Both the position numbers and the translations under genes were made by a program. Below, one piece after another: positions 62,703-64,000 of a stretch of 64,000 nt of DNA (the first letter of the stretch is position 1; the number at the start of each line of letters is the position of its first letter). Source of the stretch: Caulobacteraceae bacterium PMMR1 (GTDB lineage Bacteria; Pseudomonadota; Alphaproteobacteria; Caulobacterales; Caulobacteraceae); contig JPOM01000001.1 of the NCBI GenBank assembly GCA_000733915.1, positions 2,351,001 to 2,415,000 on the forward strand, read 5' to 3'. The notes under the pieces were generated by a model. The model did not search any database and had not been told where the DNA came from. It saw only the letters and a list, made by a program, of their open reading frames with translations.

Positions 62703-62804
62703 ACCGGCGGGCGCGAACCGCTGCGGCGAACCCGCCGCGGGCGGGCCCGTTAGGGACGAAGCCGTGGGCGTCGCCAGGCGCGCTCGGCGGACGAAGGGGG
62801 AAAG

Positions 62805-63515
62805 GTGGACGCCAGCTATCGCGAGACCTCCGATCCCGGATCGAGCGGCGTCCCCGCTGGACCCTGGGCGCACCCGCCTGCGCCTCCGCGCGAGCCGGTC
62901 TCCCGCGCGCCCTGGCCGGCGCTGCTGCTCGCCCTCGGGCTGATCGCGCTTTTCGTGCTGCAGGCCGCGACCGGACCTGAGGCGGCGGTGCAGCGCTTCG
63001 CCCTCGTCCCCGTGCAGGTGCGGCAGGGCCATCCGGCGAGGCTCCTGACCAGCCTGTTCGTGCACGGCGGATGGACGCACGTGCTCTTCAACGCCGTCTT
63101 CGTCCTGGCCTTCGGGGCGCCGGTGGCGCGCCTCTTCGGGCTGAGGCCTGGCGGCGTCCTGGCCTTCGTCGCCTTCTTTCTCGTCTGCGGCGTCTTGGCC
63201 AACGTCGGCTATGTGCTCCTGCATCCCTATTCGGAGGCGAACATCGTGGGCGCTTCGGGGGCCATCGCCGGCTTCATGGCCGCGGCGTCCCGCCTGACCG
63301 ACCGCAGCCGCGCGGGCCTTGCGCCTTTCAACAGCCCGACCGTGGTGGGCATGGCGGCCGCCTGGCTGGTGCTGAACCTGATCGTGGGCCTGCTCGGGAT
63401 GAACATCGGCGTGGGCGACATCTCCGCTCCGATCGCGTGGGAGGTGCACCTGATCGGCTATGCCGCCGGGCTCTTGCTGATCGGGCCTGCGGTCAGGCTG
63501 CTCCGCAGAGTGTGA
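62805..63515 (+). CDS. Rhomboid family intramembrane serine protease
   Basis: A 236-residue polytopic protease. About six helices follow a Pro-rich 35-residue cytoplasmic N-tail. The catalytic dyad is S151 (IVGASGAIAGF) and H215 (WEVHLIGYAAG); the oxyanion HxxxxN is H92-N96 (WTHVLFNAVFV). All family determinants are present, so it should be active. The GTG at 62805 is preceded by a good AAGGGGGAAAG ribosome site. It is divergent from hfaA, sharing a 200-base control region, and is the only obvious processing enzyme beside the hfa genes. Confidence 0.92.
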   Translation: MDASYRETSDPGSSGVPAGPWAHPPAPPREPVSRAPWPALLLALGLIALFVLQAATGPEAAVQRFALVPVQVRQGHPARLLTSLFVHGGWTHVLFNAVFVLAFGAPVARLFGLRPGGVLAFVAFFLVCGVLANVGYVLLHPYSEANIVGASGAIAGFMAAASRLTDRSRAGLAPFNSPTVVGMAAAWLVLNLIVGLLGMNIGVGDISAPIAWEVHLIGYAAGLLLIGPAVRLLRRV

Positions 63516-63625
63516 TCGACCGCAGCCTTGACATCAAAAGTCGCGGATTGATTCGCGCAGACATTCGCGAGACCCTCCCTGGCACCCGGGCCGATCAAGA
63601 GCCCGGCCAGGGAGGTGCTCAGCCC

Positions 63626-64000
63626 ATGATGGTGTCTCAGATCCTGCGGAATAAGGGCGACATGGTCTTCACCATCTCGCCTCAGGAGACGGTCGGGTCG
63701 GCCGCCGCCCTGCTGCACGTGCGACGCGTAGGCGCGATGGTGGTGATGGACGAGAAGGACCAGGTGGTCGGGATCTTGTCCGAACGCGACGTGGTGCGGG
63801 TCGTGGCGCGTGAGGGCGCGGCCGGGCTGCAAAAGCCTGTGTCCAGCTGCATGACCGCCGACGTGATCTTCGCCGATCCGTCGGAATCGGTGGATCGCTT
63901 GCTCGAGCGCATGACCGACCGCCGCATCCGCCACCTGCCGGTCTGCGCCTCCGGCCGGCTGGTGGGGATCGTGTCCATCGGCGACCTGGTGAAGGCTAAG
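63626..64000 (+). CDS. CBS-domain protein (continues past window end)
   Basis: The first 125 codons of a protein with paired CBS domains: residues 1-62 (MMVSQILRNKGDMVFTISPQ, GAMVVMDEKDQVVGILSERDVV) and 75-125 (VSSCMTADVIFADPSESVDRL, HLPVCASGRLVGIVSIGDLVK). Stand-alone two-CBS proteins of about 140 residues are common in alphaproteobacteria and sense adenine nucleotides. GGAGG lies 10 bases before the ATG at 63626; an ATG directly after is an alternative. The stop lies outside the window. Confidence 0.92.
   Translation, partial: MMVSQILRNKGDMVFTISPQETVGSAAALLHVRRVGAMVVMDEKDQVVGILSERDVVRVVAREGAAGLQKPVSSCMTADVIFADPSESVDRLLERMTDRRIRHLPVCASGRLVGIVSIGDLVKAK

Overview
The window is about 64 kb of very GC-rich, densely coded bacterial chromosome. 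It looks alphaproteobacterial and most likely Caulobacteraceae (Phenylobacterium- or Caulobacter-like). The strongest marker is a holdfast-anchor operon hfaA-hfaB-hfaD. Supporting markers are an ethylmalonyl-CoA mutase (MeaA type), a RegB/ActS-RegA/ActR pair beside a SCO/SenC protein, an intracellular PHB depolymerase, many TonB/Fur/SDR genes, and CtrA-like and GANTC sites at promoters. The gene content is mostly core and housekeeping. No prophage, CRISPR array, integrative element or secondary-metabolite cluster is visible, and apart from decayed genes no gene-free stretch exceeds 300 bases.

Layout. 1-6.7 kb: malic enzyme (partial), aldo/keto reductase, SDR, ccmAB haem exporter (ccmB broken by two frameshifts) and aconitase. 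6.7-17.2 kb: ethylmalonyl-CoA mutase, a membrane protein behind a triple 16-bp repeat, AMP nucleosidase, M23 peptidase, thioredoxin reductase, NlpC/P60 and leucyl aminopeptidase, and a TPR protein. 17.2-31.2 kb: galactonate pathway kinase and aldolase, a 68-residue protein, a NifU/Nfu protein, glyoxylate-type reductase, an SH3 protein, DUF885 and M2 peptidases around rpmB, an acyl-CoA synthetase, a hybrid histidine kinase and trpS. 31.2-45.9 kb: ATP-dependent DNA ligase, a decayed hybrid kinase, a winged-helix regulator with its membrane-protein partner and an upstream palindrome, TPR and BrkB/YihY proteins, an HD protein, DUF2269, a receiver protein, a C-terminal phosphomannomutase fragment, thiD, ald, MaoC, and a Zur-like regulator divergent from a TonB receptor plus CDF transporter. 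45.9-47.1 kb: tRNA-Gly, an internally deleted IS and a beheaded HlyD adaptor, the clearest scar of rearrangement. 47.1-64 kb: ActR/ActS, SCO, PhaZ, a histidine kinase, a cupredoxin protein, lysozyme, isovaleryl-CoA dehydrogenase, M20 peptidase, BON protein, PhzF, hfaDBA, rhomboid and a CBS protein (partial).

How the genes work together. Carbon handling is well represented: aconitase, malic enzyme, ethylmalonyl-CoA mutase, isovaleryl-CoA dehydrogenase, MaoC, PhaZ and galactonate breakdown. Respiratory and redox functions include CcmAB, RegBA/SCO, TrxB and Nfu. Envelope and surface functions include the M23 and NlpC proteins, lysozyme and holdfast anchoring. Metal control is represented by the Zur-like regulator with facing palindromes.

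A recurrent oddity is a set of single-base losses, most of them resolvable to G/C runs (ccmB twice, TPR protein, CDF transporter, ActS, lysozyme twice). They look more like homopolymer errors in the assembly than independent gene decay. The kinase at 33 kb, the mutase fragment at 38.6 kb and the IS/HlyD scar at 46 kb cannot be explained that way and look like real decay. I found no convincing wholly new system. The best leads are the Zur-type TonB/CDF module, the HfaD cysteine pairs, the palindromic operators at 34.5 and 19.3 kb, and the tRNA-adjacent deletion scar.
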